Shown here: positions 6,024 to 6,800 of the stretch, piece after piece | How positions within the stretch are numbered: position 1 is the stretch's first letter | Layout: every line of letters starts with the position of its first letter | Source: an uncultured Sutterellaceae bacterium | Lineage (GTDB): Bacteria > Pseudomonadota > Gammaproteobacteria > Burkholderiales > Burkholderiaceae_F | DNA: 6,800 bases | Assembly: GCA_947253615.1 (NCBI GenBank) | Contig: CAMYAA010000045.1 | Span: 1-6,800, forward strand | Direction: 5' to 3' | The notes under the pieces: generated by a model | The model's input: the letters and a program-made list of their open reading frames with translations, nothing else | What the model was told of the DNA's origin: nothing | Databases searched by the model: none | Program-made: the position numbers and the translations under genes

Positions 6024-6728
6024 TTACGGAACCATTTCTTGAACTTCGTCTTTCTTCACAGGCTTGACCAAGTCTTCACGCTTAACACCCAAATAGAGGG
6101 CGATAGCCGCTGCCACGAACACGGACGAGTACACCCCTAAGAGAATACCAATCGTCAGCGCTAAGGCGAAATAGTGGAGCGCAGGACCACCAAAGAAGAA
6201 CATGGCTAAGGTCATTGCTAACGTCGAAGAGTGAGTAATCACGGTACGGGAAATCGTCGCCGTAATAGCCGAGTTAATCACTTCCATCGTGTCAGCACGA
6301 CGCATCGTGCGGAAATGTTCACGAACACGGTCGAAAATAATCACCGATTCGTTCACGGAGTAACCCAATACCGCAAGCACAGCCGCCAACACCGGCAATG
6401 AGAATTCCCACTGCATGAAGGAGAAAATCCCCACCACGATGAACACGTCATGCAAGTTAGCGATAATGGCCGCGACCGAGAACTTCCATTCGAAACGGAA
6501 GGCCAAGTAAATCATGATCCCAATGACCACGATCACCAACGCCGTTGTCCCGTCTTGAGCTAATTCTTCACCGACCTGAGGACCGACGTATTCCGTACGG
6601 GTCAAGTTGGCTTCAGGGTCGGTCTTGTGAATGACCTTCATCACTTCGATGGCCAAGTCACCCGAGCTCTGGCCCGGACGATTCGGCATACGAATCACAA
6701 GGTCAGAGGCCGTCCCGAAGGTCTGCAC
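6024..6728 (-). CDS. secF: Protein translocase subunit SecF (5' part interrupted)
   Basis: SecF pairs with SecD in the inner membrane and uses the proton gradient to help pull secreted proteins through SecYEG. This reading begins at an in-phase GTG (6728-6726) and gives 234 residues against about 320 for complete SecF. It covers the end of the first periplasmic domain (QTFGTASDLVIRMP, 2-15; EYVGPQVGEEL, 46-56) and the five C-terminal membrane helices (about 62-80, 84-104, 111-133, 163-181, 186-213). Conserved SecF blocks include NLHDVFIVVG (91-100), LGYSVNESVIIFDRVREHF (121-139), SRTVITHSSTL (160-170) and FFGGP (178-182). The same frame continues upstream as seven more plausible SecF codons and is then cut by TAA at 6752-6750. 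Beyond the stop it resumes in frame as SecF-like sequence to the window edge. The GTG is therefore probably not the native start: the first helix would be missing. secD is expected further upstream, outside the window. Confidence 0.9.
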   Translation of the reverse strand: MQTFGTASDLVIRMPNRPGQSSGDLAIEVMKVIHKTDPEANLTRTEYVGPQVGEELAQDGTTALVIVVIGIMIYLAFRFEWKFSVAAIIANLHDVFIVVGIFSFMQWEFSLPVLAAVLAVLGYSVNESVIIFDRVREHFRTMRRADTMEVINSAITATISRTVITHSSTLAMTLAMFFFGGPALHYFALALTIGILLGVYSSVFVAAAIALYLGVKREDLVKPVKKDEVQEMVP

Positions 6729-6800
6729 TAAGACTTCTTTGGAAACTGATTAAAGTTCTTCACGAACCACCTCAGTATTCACCGCCGAAGGATAATGCAC
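6729..6800 (-). pseudogene. secF: Upstream part of secF with an in-frame TAA (nonsense mutation or sequence error)
   Basis: Read on the minus strand from 6800 in the secF frame, codons give VHYPSAVNTEVVREEL, then TAA (6752-6750), then SVSKEVL joining the QTFG block. Against E. coli SecF as I recall it (MRDALQKAGFEEPMLQNFG), VREEL-stop-SVSKEVLVQTFG aligns well, with the stop falling near the Gln-Lys after DAL. No shift of frame is needed on either side, so a single base substitution explains the break. Either secF is truly broken here, or the base call is wrong. Confidence 0.65.

Overview
The window is a stretch of a bacterial chromosome. It is most likely a betaproteobacterium (Burkholderiales), possibly a moderate-GC, Sutterellaceae-like lineage. 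This placement is inference. It rests on the recalled family pairing of DUF2868 and DUF3482 proteins, on the style of Lgt and SecF, and on roughly 50-53% GC in the core genes sampled. No rRNA or other marker gene is present to confirm it. The first 48 bases are not biological: they are an Illumina Nextera i5 adapter with an index, so the contig begins here and the first gene is cut.

Layout: (1) 1-48, library adapter. (2) 49-506 (+), C-terminal part of an AT-rich gene (about 23-35% GC in two lines counted) resembling the C-terminal end of OLD-like AAA ATPases. This looks like accessory DNA, perhaps defence-related. (3) A hairpin terminator at 600-630 serves mainly the leftward gene lgt (655-1461, -), which encodes prolipoprotein diacylglyceryl transferase. 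(4) A 104-bp divergent intergenic region with two inverted repeats and no recognisable TPP riboswitch. (5) A rightward, tightly spaced four-gene unit, thiM - thiE - DUF2868 membrane protein - DUF3482 GTPase (1566-5899), closed by a strong terminator at 5972-6003. (6) secF on the minus strand (6024 to the right edge), whose reading frame is interrupted by one in-frame TAA at 6750-6752.

How the genes fit: ThiM phosphorylates hydroxyethylthiazole. ThiE joins the product to HMP-pyrophosphate to make thiamine phosphate, so the first half of the operon is a thiamine salvage/condensation module. The second half is an uncharacterised pair: a four-helix membrane protein with a soluble C-terminal domain, and a GTPase with a C-terminal glycine-zipper membrane-inserting segment. 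The two probably act together at the inner membrane. Lgt and SecF are ordinary envelope-biogenesis housekeeping genes.

The best candidates for further attention are the DUF2868-DUF3482 pair with its non-canonical G motifs, its placement behind thiME, and the interrupted secF. I see no CRISPR array, tRNA, rRNA, insertion sequence or phage gene.
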